A stretch of DNA of 64,000 nucleotides from Streptomyces indicus (GCF_900100315.1 NZ_FNFF01000015.1:62001-126000); one strand, 5' to 3'; shown: positions 24,583 to 34,224, counted from the stretch's first letter. The notes: generated by a model not told the origin, from the sequence alone. Translations and numbers: made by a program.

Positions 24583-26871
24583 ATGCCCACCGCACCCGCA
24601 CGCCCGCCCGAGCCCGGCCCCGCGACGGCGCCCGGCCGCGACGCCGCGCCCGAGCCCGGCGGTTTCACCCGCCTCGTGACCGCCCGCCCCCGGCTCTCGC
24701 TCCTGATCGCGTTGGTCGTCACCGCGCTCGCGGTGTTCGCCGGCAGCGGGGTCGCGGACCGGATGGGCAGCGGCGGCTGGGAGGACCCGGCCGCCGAATC
24801 CACGTATGCCGCCGAGGCGTTGGAGCGGGAGTTCCCCGACTCCGAGCCCAATGTGCTGCTGCTCGTCGACGCGGGGAGCGCGGGCGTGGACGATCCCGCC
24901 GTGGCCGCGGAAGGCCGCCGCCTCGCCGGGGAGCTGGCCGCCGAGGACGGGGTGACCGGCGTCGGCTCGTACTGGCAGGCACCGGAACGGGCGCGGCCCG
25001 CGCTGCGTGCCGAGGACGGCCGGCAGGCCCTGATCTCCGCCCGCATCGAGGGCGATGAGAAGACCGCCGCCGAGACCCTGGAGCGGATCGCGCCGGGGCT
25101 GCGCGGTGAGCACGGTCCTGTCGAGGTGTCGATCGGCGGCCCCGTCGCCGTCCAGCACGAGATGACCGAGACCATCCAGGACGACCTGCTCCGGGCCGAG
25201 ATGATCGCCCTGCCGATCACGCTGGTGCTGCTCGTGATGGTGTTCGGCAGCGCGGTCGCGGCCCTGCTTCCGCTGCTCGTCGGCATCGTGGCCATCCTCG
25301 GCACGAACGCGGTGCTGCGCGGCCTCACCGAGTTCACCGACGTCTCCGTGTTCGCGATGAACCTCACCACCGCGCTGGGGCTCGGACTCGCCATCGACTA
25401 CGCCCTGTTCATCGTCCGCCGCTACCGCGAGGAGCTGGCCGCGGGTGCCGACGTGCGGGCCGCGGTGGGCACGACCCTGCGCACCGCCGGACGGACCGTG
25501 CTGTTCTCGGCGCTGACGGTCGCGGTGTCGCTGGCGGCGATGCTGCTCTTCCCGCAGTACTTCCTGCGCTCGTTCGCGTACGCCGGAATCGCCGTGGTGC
25601 TGCTTGCCGCCGCGGCTGCCCTGATCCTGCTGCCCGCCGCCCTCATGCTGCTCGGGTACCGGGTCAACTCCCTCGACCTGCGCAGGCTCTGGCGCCGCGA
25701 CCGCGCGCCGAAGAAGGAGCAGGGCGCCGGCTGGGGCAGGGCGGCCGCGCTCGTGATGCGCCGCGCGCCCGTCTTCGCCCTCGCCACCACCGCCGGTCTG
25801 CTGCTGCTCGGACTGCCGTTCCTGGGCGTCAAGTTCGGCACCCCGGACGACCGTCAGCTCCCCGCGAGCGCCGAGTCCCACGTCGTGCAGCAGCACATCC
25901 GCGAGGGGTTCCCCGGCAGCCCCGACGGCGCGCTCAAGGTGCTCGCGGAGCAGGGCACGCCCGAGGAGTACGGGGCGTACCGCGCCCGGGTCGCGGGCCT
26001 TCCCGACGTGCTGCGGGTCGAGGGCCCCGTGCCTTCCGCCTCGGGCGAGGCCGCGTACTTCACCGTGCTGCCGAAGGGCGAGGCCGTCGGGCCCGAGGCG
26101 CAGCAGCTCGTCCATGAACTGCGCGCCCAGGACGCCCCGTTCGAGACCTCGGTGACCGGGCGCGCCGCCCAGCTGGAGGACTCCAAGGCGGCGATCGGCG
26201 AGCAGCTGCCGTGGGCTCTCGCGATCATCGCGGTGGTCACGCTGCTCCTGGTCTTCCTGCTCACCGGCAGCGTCCTGATCCCACTCCAGGCGGTGCTGCT
26301 CAACGGCCTCAGCCTCACCGCGATGTTCGGCGCCATGGTGTGGGTGTTCCAGGAAGGCCATCTGTCCGGCCTGCTGGGCTTCACCTCGACCGGCGACATC
26401 GAGACCACCCTGCCCGTCCTCATGTTCTGCGTGGCCTTCGGACTCTCCATGGACTACGGGGTGTTCCTGCTCTCGCGGATCAAGGAGGAGTACGACCGCA
26501 CCGGCCGGCACGAGCACGCCGTGAAGTTCGGGCTCCAGCACACCGGCGGGCTCATCACGGCGGCCGCGGTGATCCTTGCTGTGGTGATGGTGGCCATCGG
26601 CACCTCGCGCGTCACCAACACGAAGATGCTCGGCCTCGGAATCGCGCTCGCCGTCCTGATGGACGCGATGGTCGTACGCAGCCTCCTGGTCCCCGCCGTC
26701 CTCAAGCTGACCGGCCGCTGGACCTGGTGGGCGCCGGGCCCGCTGCGCCGGCTGCACGAGCGGTTCGGGCTGCGCGAGGGCGAGGCACCGGCCGAGGCGG
26801 CACGCGAGACGGCACCCGAGGCCGCGGCGACGACGGCCGCCTCGCGCGAGAAGGTCGGCGCCGACGCCTGA
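24583..26871 (+). CDS. MMPL-family membrane transporter
   Basis: 762 residues with a duplicated RND-like layout: a membrane helix near 45, a large extracytoplasmic loop, five helices (FAMNLTTALGLGLAIDYALFIVRRYREEL), a second loop, and five more helices (MFCVAFGLSMDYGVFLLSRIKEEYDRTGRHEHAV). Asp residues in LAIDYALF and SMDYGVF are the expected proton-relay positions. Related proteins export lipids or drugs using the proton gradient. GAAGGGG precedes the ATG. Control by the divergent TetR is near certain from the operators. The 3' end has a strong terminator. Confidence 0.9.
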   Translation: MPTAPARPPEPGPATAPGRDAAPEPGGFTRLVTARPRLSLLIALVVTALAVFAGSGVADRMGSGGWEDPAAESTYAAEALEREFPDSEPNVLLLVDAGSAGVDDPAVAAEGRRLAGELAAEDGVTGVGSYWQAPERARPALRAEDGRQALISARIEGDEKTAAETLERIAPGLRGEHGPVEVSIGGPVAVQHEMTETIQDDLLRAEMIALPITLVLLVMVFGSAVAALLPLLVGIVAILGTNAVLRGLTEFTDVSVFAMNLTTALGLGLAIDYALFIVRRYREELAAGADVRAAVGTTLRTAGRTVLFSALTVAVSLAAMLLFPQYFLRSFAYAGIAVVLLAAAAALILLPAALMLLGYRVNSLDLRRLWRRDRAPKKEQGAGWGRAAALVMRRAPVFALATTAGLLLLGLPFLGVKFGTPDDRQLPASAESHVVQQHIREGFPGSPDGALKVLAEQGTPEEYGAYRARVAGLPDVLRVEGPVPSASGEAAYFTVLPKGEAVGPEAQQLVHELRAQDAPFETSVTGRAAQLEDSKAAIGEQLPWALAIIAVVTLLLVFLLTGSVLIPLQAVLLNGLSLTAMFGAMVWVFQEGHLSGLLGFTSTGDIETTLPVLMFCVAFGLSMDYGVFLLSRIKEEYDRTGRHEHAVKFGLQHTGGLITAAAVILAVVMVAIGTSRVTNTKMLGLGIALAVLMDAMVVRSLLVPAVLKLTGRWTWWAPGPLRRLHERFGLREGEAPAEAARETAPEAAATTAASREKVGADA

Positions 26872-26878
26872 ACCCGCA

Positions 26879-26909
26879 AGGCCCCCACCCCTGTTCGGGG
26901 CGGGGGCCT
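26879..26909. terminator. Terminator between the MMPL gene and the HTH gene
   Basis: A 13-bp stem AGGCCCCCACCCC / GGGGCGGGGGCCT with one mismatch and a 5-nt loop, in the 52-bp gap between convergent genes. Confidence 0.88.
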
Positions 26910-26923
26910 CGGTGGGCGTACGG

Positions 26924-27121
26924 CTACTCCTTGCGTCCTCTGTTGCCCGGCCGCGAGGCCACCCAGCGGCGGATGGTGTCCGCGTACCAGTACGGCTTGC
27001 CGTTCTCGACCCGGTCCGGCGGGGGGAGCAGCCCATGCTTGCGGTACGAGCGCACGGTGTCCGGCTGGACCCGGATGTGTGCGGCGATGTCCTTGTACGA
27101 CCAGAGTTCGCGGTCGGTCAT
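26924..27121 (-). CDS. Small MerR/excisionase-type helix-turn-helix protein
   Basis: 65 residues from ATG 27121 with GGAGG 8 nt upstream; a GTG 9 nt earlier overlaps that Shine-Dalgarno. Almost the whole protein is one winged helix-turn-helix (LWSYKDIAAHIRVQPDTVRSYRKHGLLPPPD) followed by GKPYWYADTIRRWVASRPG and a basic tail. The size and fold resemble BldC-like or excisionase-like regulators, but it is not BldC. There is no integrase nearby, so a phage role is unlikely. Target unknown. Confidence 0.8.
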   Translation of the reverse strand: MTDRELWSYKDIAAHIRVQPDTVRSYRKHGLLPPPDRVENGKPYWYADTIRRWVASRPGNRGRKE

Positions 27122-27490
27122 GTGTGGCACCTCCCTGTGCGCACCGCGGCGGCGGCCCGGGGGAGGCCGGCGGGGGAGCCGGGTGCGTCTGTCACGGCGA
27201 TCACGCAGCGTGTGCTGTCGATCACTCAGCCTTTGCCCCGTGAACGACGGGCAGTGACGAGAGGGAAGTGGCTGTTGAAGGCGCGTGACGGGAAACCCGC
27301 GTGAGTGAGACGTCTGTGACGGAAGGGGAAAGTTTGCAACAGAACCGTGCGTGTTTGTCCCGGATTGGCCGTGCGCGGAGGTGGGTACACCCCGGGGTTC
27401 CGGGCAGACAAAGGGCCGGGTTCACTGCACGGGAACCCGGCCCTTGGCGACCCCCGTTCCCCCGGCGAAGGTCGACTGCATCAGGGTGCC
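27122..27490. other. Intergenic region with AraC-gene terminator
   Basis: 369 bp. The left half is the promoter region of the small HTH gene. The right part carries the hairpin at 27411-27445. No convincing gene in either strand. Confidence 0.5.
27411..27445 (-). terminator. Terminator of the iolE-araC transcript
   Basis: A perfect 13-bp stem AAGGGCCGGGTTC / GAACCCGGCCCTT with a 9-nt loop, 46 bp after the AraC-type gene on the minus strand. Confidence 0.85.
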
Positions 27491-28450
27491 TCAGGGGGCG
27501 GGAAGGGTCTTGGAGAAAGGCGCACTTCCGCTTGCGGGCAGCAGCAGACTCGTCGCCTCGCCCTGCAACCGGTCCGGCACCGGCGGCCCGGCCGTGACGG
27601 CGGGCGAGCGGCGGGCCGCGGCGAACTCACCCGGCGTACAGCCCGTCATCGCGCGGAACTCGCCGCTGAGATGCGACTGGTCGTAGAACCCGCAGGCCGC
27701 CGCCGTCTCCGCCTGGCTGCGGCCCGCGGCCAGCATCCGCCGGGCCCGCTGAAGCCGCAGCACCCGCGCGGCCGCCTTCGGGCTGAGCCCGATCTGCTCG
27801 CGGAAGCGGTTCTCCAACTGGCGGATGCTCCAGCCGACCTGATCGGCGAGCGCGCTCACGGGCACGGCCCCGGAGGTGCGCACCAGCTCGTTCCACGCCG
27901 CGACCGTCCGCGCCGAGCAGGGGGCGCCCTGCTCGGACCAGCGCGTGAACACCTCGTCGAGCAGCGCGAAGCGCATGCCCCAGGTCGGCAGGGAGCTCAG
28001 TGCGCCCGCGAGGTCCGCCACGGTGCTGCGGCCGCCGAACACCCCGGGCAGGGCCTCCGCCGGATCGGCCACCTGGTCGGCGAGTTCGTACTGGTCGAGG
28101 CCGAAGAGCGTGAACGCAGCCCAGGGCGCGATCAGAACCTCGATGCCGGACAGCCGCCCGTCGTGCTCGCCGACCACCGGCGTGGTGGCGAGCCCGGACA
28201 CCGCGCAGACACGGCTGACCGAGGGCCGCCGGGCGTGGTGCACCCGCAGCGGACGGTCGAAGCCGAGCAGCAATGTGACCGCGGGCACCGGGGTTTCGAG
28301 CCGGCGCCGCGGACCCGGCAGCGCGAAGCGGAAGCCCCGGTACGCGAGGATTCCGGGCCGCAGCCGCGGATGCGGCACCCCCAGCACGCGCTCCCAGGTG
28401 CCCGACGGGCAGCGCTGTGCCCCGGCGGGAACCGTCGCCTTGATGCGCAC
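27491..28450 (-). CDS. AraC-family transcriptional regulator
   Basis: 319 residues. The N-terminal about 190 residues lack a recognisable cupin motif but contain GFDRPLRVHHARRPS and SGIEVLIAPWAAFTLFG, as in the actinobacterial AraC group with a DUF6597-like sensor. The C-terminal double HTH is standard (VSALADQVGWSIRQLENRFREQIG, AETAAACGFYDQSHLSGEF). It starts 16 bp after the iolE-like stop on the same strand, so the two are co-transcribed. It may regulate inositol genes, but its position alone does not prove this. Confidence 0.85.
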   Translation of the reverse strand: MRIKATVPAGAQRCPSGTWERVLGVPHPRLRPGILAYRGFRFALPGPRRRLETPVPAVTLLLGFDRPLRVHHARRPSVSRVCAVSGLATTPVVGEHDGRLSGIEVLIAPWAAFTLFGLDQYELADQVADPAEALPGVFGGRSTVADLAGALSSLPTWGMRFALLDEVFTRWSEQGAPCSARTVAAWNELVRTSGAVPVSALADQVGWSIRQLENRFREQIGLSPKAAARVLRLQRARRMLAAGRSQAETAAACGFYDQSHLSGEFRAMTGCTPGEFAAARRSPAVTAGPPVPDRLQGEATSLLLPASGSAPFSKTLPAP

Positions 28451-28466
28451 CGCACGGCCTCCTCGG

Positions 28467-29375
28467 TCACGCCCCGCAGGAGCGCAGATAGGCGCGGGTG
28501 CGGCGCGCGATGGGCAGGGGACGGTCCGGCTCGCAGGGGTACATGTCCTGCTCGACGATCGCGAAGAGCTCGATCCCGAGCCCCTGAGCGGCCGTCAGGA
28601 CCGGTTGCAGGGCCGGGACTCCGGCCGGCGGCTCGCACATCACGCCGCGCCCGACGGCCGGACCGAACGGCAGGTCCTCGGCGCGCACGGCGGCGAGCAC
28701 CTCGGGGTCGACCTGCTTGAGGTGCAGATAGCCGATGCGCGAGCCGTAGGTCTCGATCAGCTTCACGTTGTCGCCGCCGCAGTACGCGTAGTGCCCCGTG
28801 TCGAGGCAGAGCGAGACCAGGTCGGGGTCGGTCGCGTCCAGGAAACGCGTGACATTGTCCTCGGTGTCGATGTGCGTGTCCGCGTGCGGGTGCACGACGA
28901 TCCTCAGGCCGTACGTCTCGCGCACCTCGCGCGCCAACCGCTCGTATCCACGGGCCAGTTCACGCCATTGTTCCGCGGTCAGCTCGCGGTCCTCCAGGAC
29001 CGCACCCGTCTTGTCGTCCCGCCAGAAGGACGGAATGACGACCAGGTGCTCCGCGCCCTGCGAGCGCGCGAGCGCGGCCACCTTCGCGACCTGCTCCCAG
29101 GTGGAGTCCCAGACGGAAGGTCCGTGGTGGAGGCCGGTGAAGACCGTGCCCGCCGACACCTTGAGGCCCCGCCGCTCCGTCTCCGCGCGCAGCACGTCGG
29201 GGTCGGTGGGCAGATAGCCGTACGGCCCGAGCTCGATCCACTCGTACCCCGACTCGCTCACCTCGTCCAGGAACTGACGCCACGGCACCTGATGCGGGTC
29301 GTCGGGGAACCACACGCCCCAGGAGTCGGGGGCGGAGCCGATACGGATGCGGGAGAGCCCGGGTGCCGCCGTCAT
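28467..29375 (-). CDS. iolE: TIM-barrel enzyme of inositol catabolism, probable inosose dehydratase
   Basis: 302 residues of the xylose-isomerase-like barrel family. The opening IRIGSAPDSWGVWFPDDP is the actinobacterial IolE/IolH style. Metal ligands: VVHPHADTHIDT, LVSLCLDTGHYAYCGGD, IGYLHLKQV and LFAIVEQDMYP (final Glu). In the pathway IolE dehydrates 2-keto-myo-inositol. It is divergent from iolC and the only such enzyme in the cluster, which supports IolE, though an IolH-type isomerase is possible. Co-transcribed with the AraC regulator. Confidence 0.72.
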   Translation of the reverse strand: MTAAPGLSRIRIGSAPDSWGVWFPDDPHQVPWRQFLDEVSESGYEWIELGPYGYLPTDPDVLRAETERRGLKVSAGTVFTGLHHGPSVWDSTWEQVAKVAALARSQGAEHLVVIPSFWRDDKTGAVLEDRELTAEQWRELARGYERLAREVRETYGLRIVVHPHADTHIDTEDNVTRFLDATDPDLVSLCLDTGHYAYCGGDNVKLIETYGSRIGYLHLKQVDPEVLAAVRAEDLPFGPAVGRGVMCEPPAGVPALQPVLTAAQGLGIELFAIVEQDMYPCEPDRPLPIARRTRAYLRSCGA

Positions 29376-29462
29376 GAACGTCAGCTTTCCGGCGGTTCGA
29401 GAGGGGTGTCAAGGAGGCGGTATGCCCCGTGCGGGTCATGGTCCGAATGTAAGGACAATCCG

Positions 29463-29491
29463 TTGACAGTGTGGCGCGGGCGGCATTAGAC
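29463..29491 (+). promoter_or_regulatory. Probable iol operon promoter
   Basis: TTGACA (29463-29468) with TTAGAC (29486-29491) at 17-bp spacing, 54 bp upstream of the iolC GTG. Just upstream GTCCGAATGTAAGGAC (about 29440-29455) is an interrupted inverted repeat that could be the operator for both directions. Confidence 0.65.
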
Positions 29492-29544
29492 CTGGAGTCG
29501 GCGGTACCACTTGGGGACGAAGGCGATCCGAAGGGGCGTGGCCG

Positions 29545-30600
29545 GTGTCCGAACCGCAAGGCCAGTTCCGTGCGTTCGACGTCCTCACCATGGGCCGGAT
29601 CGGCGTGGACCTCTACCCGCTGCAGACCGGGGTGCCGCTCGCCGAGGTGGAGACCTTCGGCAAGTTCCTCGGCGGCTCCGCCTCCAACGTCGCGGTGGCC
29701 GCGGCCCGGCTCGGGCGGCGCACGGCGGTGATCACCCGCACGGGAGCGGACCCCTTCGGCGCGTATCTCCACCAGGCGCTGCGGGAGTTCGGCATCGACG
29801 ACCGCTGGGTCACGCCGGTCGACGGACTGCCCACGCCCGTCACGTTCTGCGAGATCTTCCCGCCCGACGACTTCCCGCTCTACTTCTACCGGCAGCCGAA
29901 GGCGCCCGACCTGGAGATCCACCCGGGCGAGCTGGACCTCGAAGCGGTGCGTGCGGCACGGGTGTTCTGGATGACGGGCACCGGCCTGAGCGCACAGCCC
30001 AGCCGTGACGCCACCCTCGCCGCCCTCGCCGCGCGCTCCCGCGCCGGCCTCACCGTCTTCGACCTGGACTGGCGGCCCATGTTCTGGCACGAGGAGCCGC
30101 GCCCGTACTACGCGCAGGCCCTCACCCACGCCACGGTCGCCGTGGGCAACCTGGAGGAGTGCGAGATCGCCACGGGCGTACGGGAACCTCTGGACGCCGC
30201 ACGGGAGTTGCTCGGGTACGGGGTCGAGCTCGCGGTGGTCAAGCAGGGCCCCAAGGGGGTGCTCGCCATGAACAGCAAGGGCGAGAGCGCCGAGGTGCCG
30301 CCCGTGCCGGTCGAGGTGGTCAACGGGCTGGGAGCCGGGGACGCCTTCGGCGGCGCGCTGTGCCACGGGCTCCTGTCCGGCTGGGACCTGGAGCGCGTGA
30401 TGCAGTATGCGAACGCGGCGGGGGCGATCGTCGCCGCACGCCTCGCCTGCTCCTCCGCGATGCCGTACGCGCACGAGGTCGAGGCGGTCCTGGCCGGCGG
30501 CCGGGTGGCGGACGGCCACGGTGAGGGCGGCCCGGCGGACGGCGGTCGCGGTGAGGACGGACCCGGTGCGGGCGGCTCTGCGGACGGCGGCCGGAGATGA
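29545..30600 (+). CDS. iolC: 5-dehydro-2-deoxygluconokinase
   Basis: 351 residues from GTG 29545 (AAGGGGCG upstream). A PfkB/ribokinase fold with GGSASNVAVAAARLG at the N-terminus and the catalytic GAGDAFGGALCHGL near residue 258. It phosphorylates 5-dehydro-2-deoxy-D-gluconate with ATP. The last about 30 residues are a degenerate Gly/Asp/Ala tail (GHGEGGPADGGRGEDGPGAG), a low-complexity extension beyond the usual family end. It overlaps the next start by 4 bp (ATGA), so the genes are translationally coupled. Confidence 0.9.
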   Translation: MSEPQGQFRAFDVLTMGRIGVDLYPLQTGVPLAEVETFGKFLGGSASNVAVAAARLGRRTAVITRTGADPFGAYLHQALREFGIDDRWVTPVDGLPTPVTFCEIFPPDDFPLYFYRQPKAPDLEIHPGELDLEAVRAARVFWMTGTGLSAQPSRDATLAALAARSRAGLTVFDLDWRPMFWHEEPRPYYAQALTHATVAVGNLEECEIATGVREPLDAARELLGYGVELAVVKQGPKGVLAMNSKGESAEVPPVPVEVVNGLGAGDAFGGALCHGLLSGWDLERVMQYANAAGAIVAARLACSSAMPYAHEVEAVLAGGRVADGHGEGGPADGGRGEDGPGAGGSADGGRR

Positions 30601-31487
30601 GCGTCCCGGTGATCAGCCCCGCCGAGCTCGCCCGTACGCGGGCCCGGCGCCCCGAAGCCGTGGCGGAGGCGGCCGCGGCGCGGCGCCGGCGCGGGAGGCT
30701 GATCGGCGACTCCGGCCGCCTGATGATCGTCGCCGCGGACCATCCGGCGCGCGGCGCGCTCGCCGTCGGCGGCCGCCCGCTCGCCATGGCCAACCGCCTC
30801 GACCTGCTGGAGCGGCTCTGCCTGGCCCTCGAACACCCGGGCGTGGACGGGGTGTTGGCCACGGCAGACATCCTCGACGACCTGCTGCTGCTCGGTGCGC
30901 TCGACGACAAGGTGGCGCTCGGCTCGATGAACCGCGGCGGCCTCGCGGGCTCCGCCTTCGAGCTCGACGACCGTTTCACCGGCTACCGGCCCGCCGACCT
31001 CCAGCGCTCCGGCCTGGACGGCGGCAAGCTGCTGCTGCGTATCGACTACGACGACCCGGGCTCGCTCGCCACCCTGCACTCCAGCGCGCGCGTGATCGAC
31101 GAGATGGCCGAGCGCCGGCTCCCGGTGTTCGTCGAGCCCTTCGTGTCCCGGCGCACCGAGGGGCTGCTGCACAACGACCTCTCCGCCGAGGCCGTGACCA
31201 CCTCGATCGCCGTCGCCTCCGGACTCGCCGGGACCTCCGCGTACACCTGGCTGAAGGTGCCCGTCACCGAGAACCCCGACGACATGGAGCGCGTCATGGC
31301 CGCCTCCACGCTGCCCACGGTGATCCTCGGCGGGGACACGCAGGGCGACCAGGAGGCCGCGTACGAGAAATGGCGCGGCGCCCTGCAACTGCCCACCGTG
31401 CAGGGGCTCGTCGTGGGCCGTTCGCTGCTCTATCCGCCCGATGACGATGTCGCGGCCGCCGTGGACACGGCCGTCGGACTGCTCTGA
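30597..31487 (+). CDS. Cgl0159-family (beta/alpha)8 aldolase, probable IolJ equivalent
   Basis: 296 residues. It is of the Cgl0159 type: IVAADHPARGALAVGG, GVLATADILDDLLLLGAL, GSMNRGGLAGSAFELDDRFTGY, LLLRIDYDDPGS, YTWLKVPVTENPDDM (candidate Schiff-base Lys) and VILGGDTQGDQEA. In actinobacterial iol clusters it takes the place of IolJ, cleaving 2-deoxy-5-keto-gluconate 6-phosphate into malonate semialdehyde and dihydroxyacetone phosphate. The aldolase role is inferred from family and context. Sits between iolC and iolB. Confidence 0.8.
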   Translation: MSVPVISPAELARTRARRPEAVAEAAAARRRRGRLIGDSGRLMIVAADHPARGALAVGGRPLAMANRLDLLERLCLALEHPGVDGVLATADILDDLLLLGALDDKVALGSMNRGGLAGSAFELDDRFTGYRPADLQRSGLDGGKLLLRIDYDDPGSLATLHSSARVIDEMAERRLPVFVEPFVSRRTEGLLHNDLSAEAVTTSIAVASGLAGTSAYTWLKVPVTENPDDMERVMAASTLPTVILGGDTQGDQEAAYEKWRGALQLPTVQGLVVGRSLLYPPDDDVAAAVDTAVGLL

Positions 31488-31514
31488 TCTGCTCGACCCC
31501 TCTGGAGGGCTGTG

Positions 31515-32318
31515 ATGCACCTACCCGCCGGCACAACGGCGCACGGGCCGTACGCCCTGGACATCGGTCCGGAGACGGCCGGCTGGTCCTTTGCGGCCCT
31601 GCGCGTCCTCGACCTGCCGCCCGGCGGCTCGCACACCCTCGCCGCCGGGGACAGCGAGTGGATCGTGCTGCCGCTCACCGGCGGCTGCACCGTCTTCGTG
31701 GACGGATCGCTGTTCGAACTCGACGGCCGCAAGGACGTCTACGCGGGAGCCACCGATTTCGCCTATGTGCCGCGTGACTCCCACGCCCAGATCGCCTCCG
31801 CCGTGGGAGGCCGGTTCGCTTTGGCAGGAGCGAAATGCGAGCGGAGACTCCCGGCTCGCTACGGCCCCGCGGCGGAGGTTCCGCTCGAAGCGCGCGGCAG
31901 CGGACGGTGCGCGCGCGAGGTGCGCGGGCTCGCCGCCGCCGACGCCTTCGCCTGCGACCGCCTCATCGCCGTGGAGGTCCTCACCCCGGGCGGCAACTGG
32001 TCCTCGTATCCGCCGCACAAGCACGACGAGCAAGTGCCCGGTGAAGAAAGCGAGTTGGAGGAGATCTACTACTTCGAGATCGACGGCGGCCCGGAAGGGC
32101 TCGGCTACCAGCGCGTGAGCCCGTCGCGCGCAGGCGGCACGGATGTGCTCGCCGAAGTCCGTACGCGGGACGCGGTCCTGGTGCCGGACGGGTGGCACGG
32201 GCCGTCGATCGCCCAGCCCGGACACGACATGTACTACCTGAATGTGATGGCGGGGCCGGGGGAGGGGCGCGAGTGGCGGATCCGGTTCCACCCCGACCAT
32301 GCGGAGGGTTACCGATGA
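31515..32318 (+). CDS. iolB: 5-deoxy-glucuronate isomerase
   Basis: 267 residues from ATG 31515 (GGAGGG 6 nt upstream; a GTG directly before is in frame). A double cupin: the N-terminal half has VLPLTGGCTVFVDG, and the metal-binding half SSYPPHKHDEQ...LEEIYYFEIDGGPEG and DAVLVPDGWHGPSIAQPGHDMYYLNVM. It isomerises 5-deoxy-D-glucuronate to 5-dehydro-2-deoxygluconate, just upstream of IolC. It overlaps iolD by 4 bp. The IolC, IolB, IolD and MmsA set makes the pathway call firm. Confidence 0.92.
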   Translation: MHLPAGTTAHGPYALDIGPETAGWSFAALRVLDLPPGGSHTLAAGDSEWIVLPLTGGCTVFVDGSLFELDGRKDVYAGATDFAYVPRDSHAQIASAVGGRFALAGAKCERRLPARYGPAAEVPLEARGSGRCAREVRGLAAADAFACDRLIAVEVLTPGGNWSSYPPHKHDEQVPGEESELEEIYYFEIDGGPEGLGYQRVSPSRAGGTDVLAEVRTRDAVLVPDGWHGPSIAQPGHDMYYLNVMAGPGEGREWRIRFHPDHAEGYR

Positions 32319-34174
32319 GGCTCACCACGGCCCAGGCGCTCGTCCGGTTCCTGGCACGGCAGTACACCGAGCGCGACGGCAGCCGGCAGCGGCTGATCAC
32401 CGCGACCTGGGGCATCTTCGGGCACGGCAATGTGGCCGGGCTCGGCCAGGCGCTCGTCGAGTACGCCGACGAGATGCCCTTCCACCAGGGGCGCAACGAG
32501 CAGGCGATGGTGCACGCGGCGGTCGGCTACGCGCGGCACGCGCGGCGCCTGTCCACGCACGCGGTGACGACCTCGATCGGCCCGGGCGCGACGAACCTGG
32601 TCACCGGCGCCGCGCTCGCCACCATCAACCACCTCCCCGTACTCCTGCTGCCCGGCGACGTGTTCGCGGCCCGCCCCGCCGACCCCGTGCTCCAGCAGCT
32701 CGAAGTCCCGCATGCGGGCGATGTGTCGGTGAACGACTGCCTGCGGCCGGTGTCGAAGTTCTTCGACCGCGTGACGCGCCCCGAGGCGCTGATCCCGGCG
32801 GCCCTGAGCGCGATGCGGGTGCTCGCGGATCCCGTCGAGACGGGTGCGGTGACGCTGGCGCTTCCGCAGGACGTGCAGGCGGAGGCGTACGACTGGCCGG
32901 AGGAGTTCTTCCGTGAGCGGGTGTGGCGGGTGCGGCGGCCCGAGGTGGACGACCGCTCCCTGCACGAGGCGGCCGGCCTGATCCGCGCCGCCCGGCGGCC
33001 GCTCATCGTGGCGGGCGGCGGGGTGCGGCACGCCGGGGCCGAGCCCGCCCTCCGGGCCCTCGTCGAGAGCACGGGTATCCCGGTGGCCTGCACGCAGGCG
33101 GGCAAGGGGTCGCTGCCGTACGACCATCCCGCGGACGTCGGCGCCATCGGGCACACCGGGACGGCCGCCGCCGACCGGCTCGCCCGCACGGCCGACGTGG
33201 TGATCGGGATCGGCACCCGGTACACGGACTTCACCACGGCGTCGGGCACGCTCTTCGAGAACCCGGATGTGCGGTTCGTGAACCTCAACATCTCCGGGTT
33301 CGACTCCCACAAGATGGGTGCGGTGTCGCTGGTCGGGGACGCGCACGAGGGGATGGCACAGCTGCGGTCCCTGATCGGGGAGCGGGTGCCGCAGGCGTAC
33401 GAGGAGGAGTACACCCGGGCCAAGGCCGACTGGGAATCCCTGGTCACCCGCGCCTACACCGCCCCCGACGACGCCCGCCCCACCCAGATCCAAGTCCTCG
33501 GCGTCCTGGACGAGTTGGTGGACCACCGCGACGTCCTGATCAACGCCGCCGGATCGCTCCCCGGCGACCTCCACAAGCTGTGGCGCACCCGGTCCCACGA
33601 CCAGTACCACGTCGAATACGGCTACTCCTGCATGGGATACGAGATCCCGGCGGCGATCGGCGTGAAGCTCGCCGAGCCCGAGCGCGAGGTCTGGGCGCTG
33701 GTCGGGGACGGCACGTATCTGATGATGCCCACCGAGCTCGTCACCGCCGTGCAGGAAGGGATCGCGATCAAGGTCGTGATCCTCCAGAACCACGGGTACG
33801 CGTCCATCGGCGGTCTGAGCGAGTCCGTGGGGGCCGAGCGGTTCGCCACCGCGTACCGGATGAAGGCCGCGGACGGGACGTACACCGGCGACCCGCTGCC
33901 CGTGGATCTCGCGGCGAACGCGGAGAGCCTGGGGATGCGCGTGGTGCGCGCGAAGACCGTCGGTGAGCTGCGGGAAGCCCTGCGCGAGGCCCGCGCGGCC
34001 ACCGTTCCCACATGTGTCTATGTGGAGACCGAATCCGCAGACACAGTGTCGGGCGCGGGGCCCGCGCAGGCGTGGTGGGATGTTCCCGTGGCCGAGACCG
34101 CGAGCCGCAAGGCGGCGGTCGAGGCGCGCCGGGCCTATGAACGGCGGGTACGGGACCGCCGGCGGCACCTGTGA
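32315..34174 (+). CDS. iolD: 3D-(3,5/4)-trihydroxycyclohexane-1,2-dione hydrolase
   Basis: 619 residues, thiamin-diphosphate-dependent. The N-terminal pyrimidine domain has TATWGIFGHGNVAGLGQAL and the catalytic Glu in HQGRNEQAMVHAA, the central domain RPLIVAGGGVRHAGAEPAL, and the C-terminal ThDP motif GDGTYLMMPTELVTAVQEG. It opens the six-membered ring to 5-deoxy-glucuronate. The ATG at 32315 overlaps the iolB stop (ATGA). Confidence 0.93.
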   Translation: MRLTTAQALVRFLARQYTERDGSRQRLITATWGIFGHGNVAGLGQALVEYADEMPFHQGRNEQAMVHAAVGYARHARRLSTHAVTTSIGPGATNLVTGAALATINHLPVLLLPGDVFAARPADPVLQQLEVPHAGDVSVNDCLRPVSKFFDRVTRPEALIPAALSAMRVLADPVETGAVTLALPQDVQAEAYDWPEEFFRERVWRVRRPEVDDRSLHEAAGLIRAARRPLIVAGGGVRHAGAEPALRALVESTGIPVACTQAGKGSLPYDHPADVGAIGHTGTAAADRLARTADVVIGIGTRYTDFTTASGTLFENPDVRFVNLNISGFDSHKMGAVSLVGDAHEGMAQLRSLIGERVPQAYEEEYTRAKADWESLVTRAYTAPDDARPTQIQVLGVLDELVDHRDVLINAAGSLPGDLHKLWRTRSHDQYHVEYGYSCMGYEIPAAIGVKLAEPEREVWALVGDGTYLMMPTELVTAVQEGIAIKVVILQNHGYASIGGLSESVGAERFATAYRMKAADGTYTGDPLPVDLAANAESLGMRVVRAKTVGELREALREARAATVPTCVYVETESADTVSGAGPAQAWWDVPVAETASRKAAVEARRAYERRVRDRRRHL

Positions 34175-34224
34175 CCGGCGCCCGGCCCCGTCTGTGACAA
34201 CCAGCAGGAGTTCGAGGAGTACCC

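Noticed and set aside
26924..27121. Small HTH gene as part of a prophage or integrated element
   Set aside because: No integrase, attachment repeats or phage genes seen around it.
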